Shown piece after piece: positions 63,241 to 64,000 of a stretch of 64,000 bases of DNA. The DNA comes from Siphonodentalium dalli (lineage: Eukaryota; Mollusca; Scaphopoda; Gadilida; Siphonodentaliidae): assembly GCA_032622095.1 (NCBI GenBank), contig CP136068.1, forward strand, positions 53,628,443 to 53,692,442, written 5' to 3'. Position 1 is the stretch's first letter, and each line of letters starts with the position of its first letter. The translations under genes were made by a program, and so were the position numbers. The notes under the pieces are model-generated. The model had not been told where the DNA came from, searched no databases, and saw nothing but the letters and a program-made list of their open reading frames with translations.

Positions 63241-64000
63241 TTTCGACCGATTTGACGGCATGGGTGGGTGGCCCGCCCCAAATACCACCTAGAAACACCC
63301 GACCCCCCCCCCCCCCCCACCCATCACCCCCGGGGGGTGCCACCCCGAGGGGGTGAAAATGGGGTAAGGACCATTTTCGAGAACGGTAAGGATTTCGACC
63401 GATTTGACGGCATGGGTGGGTGGCCCGCCCCATATACCACCTAGAAACACCCCGACCCCCCACCCATCACCTCCGGGGGGTGCCACCCCGAGGGGGTGAA
63501 AATGGGGTATGGACCATTTTCGAGAACGGTAAGGATTTCGACCGATTTGACGACATGGGTGGGTGGCCCGCCCCAAATACTACATAGAAACACCACGACC
63601 CCCCACCATCACCCTCGGGGGGTGCCACCCCGAGGGGGTGAAAATGGGGTATGGACCATTTTCGAGAACGGTAAGGATTTCGACCGATTTGACGGCATGG
63701 GTGGGTGGCCCGCCCCAAATACCACCTAGAAACACCCCGACCCCCCCCCCCCCCACCCATCACTCCCGGGGGTGCCACCCCGAGGGGGTGAACATGGGGT
63801 ATGGACCATTTTCGAGAACGGTAAGGATTTCGACCGATTTGACGGCATGGGTGGGTGGCCCTCCCCAAATACCACCTAGAAACACACCGACCCCACACCC
63901 ATCACCCCCGGGGGGTGCCACCCGAGGGGGTGAAAATGGGGTATGGACCATTTTCGAGAACGGTAAGGATTTCGACCGATTTGACGGCATGGGTGGGTGG
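63241..64000. repeat. GC-rich tandem array, 142-152-bp unit, runs off the window
   Basis: 'cgaccgatttgacggcatgg' starts at 63244, 63396, 63539, 63681, 63831 and 63973. Each unit holds a C run of 6-18, the self-complementary 'ggggtgccacccc', and 'ggaccattttcgagaacgg'. Minus-strand open frames rich in RSRKW and GVAPPGG are by-products of the array. Confidence 0.93.

Noticed and set aside
63215-63990. Minus-strand frames rich in GRATHPCRQIGRNPYRSRKW
   Set aside because: They follow the GC-rich tandem unit and change frame with its length variants.

Overview
This is a eukaryotic nuclear window with one recognisable gene: the 3' two thirds of TBC1D23 on the + strand. Eleven coding exons (1020-1066 to 39938-40214) join in frame across consensus GT-AG junctions into 442 codons plus a stop. 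They encode the stretch after the TBC domain, the rhodanese-like domain, an acidic linker and the C-terminal PH-like domain. In known homologues this protein sits at the trans-Golgi and tethers endosome-derived carriers, linking golgins to the WASH complex. The TBC domain itself lies upstream of the window. The intron-rich structure and several hairpin-headed interspersed repeat families (hairpin, then runs of GTCCGTCCGTC; 'catggccgccagcagccatcttgg'-type repeats) suggest a marine mollusc, gastropod or bivalve. That taxonomic call is inference.

Layout. 1-1019 is intron. 1067-23453 is one intron of about 22.4 kb holding a foldback element (1650-2764), a TTAA-flanked MITE (2918-3113), an 18 kb satellite of 51-bp units (3190-21343) and a pogo/Tigger-like element nested among inverted repeats (21438-23059). 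23454-40214 holds the remaining ten exons, with introns full of mollusc-type repeats and pearl-like elements with tandem-repeat cores. 40298-40550 is a MITE and 40641-44769 a 67-bp satellite directly behind the gene. 44770-53552 is intergenic with small hairpin elements, a second TTAA MITE, short minisatellites and a 2.0-kb TIR element. 53553-63181 is a two-part satellite (30-bp units, then 50-bp units) sharing a 'gaaggatatccacat' core. 63241-64000 is the start of a GC-rich array of 142-152-bp units. About half of the window is tandem repeat.

The most unusual pattern is that exon-intron junctions of this gene have been tandemly duplicated into the following intron at least three times (after the exons ending at 23557, 34643 and 39675). 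In the largest case about 16 degenerate copies of an exon tail plus its 5' splice site form a 1.2-kb minisatellite. The 18-kb satellite also carries a GTAAGT motif just after an acceptor-like sequence in nearly every 51-bp unit. The very long open frames on both strands of the satellites come from a unit length divisible by three and are not annotated as genes.
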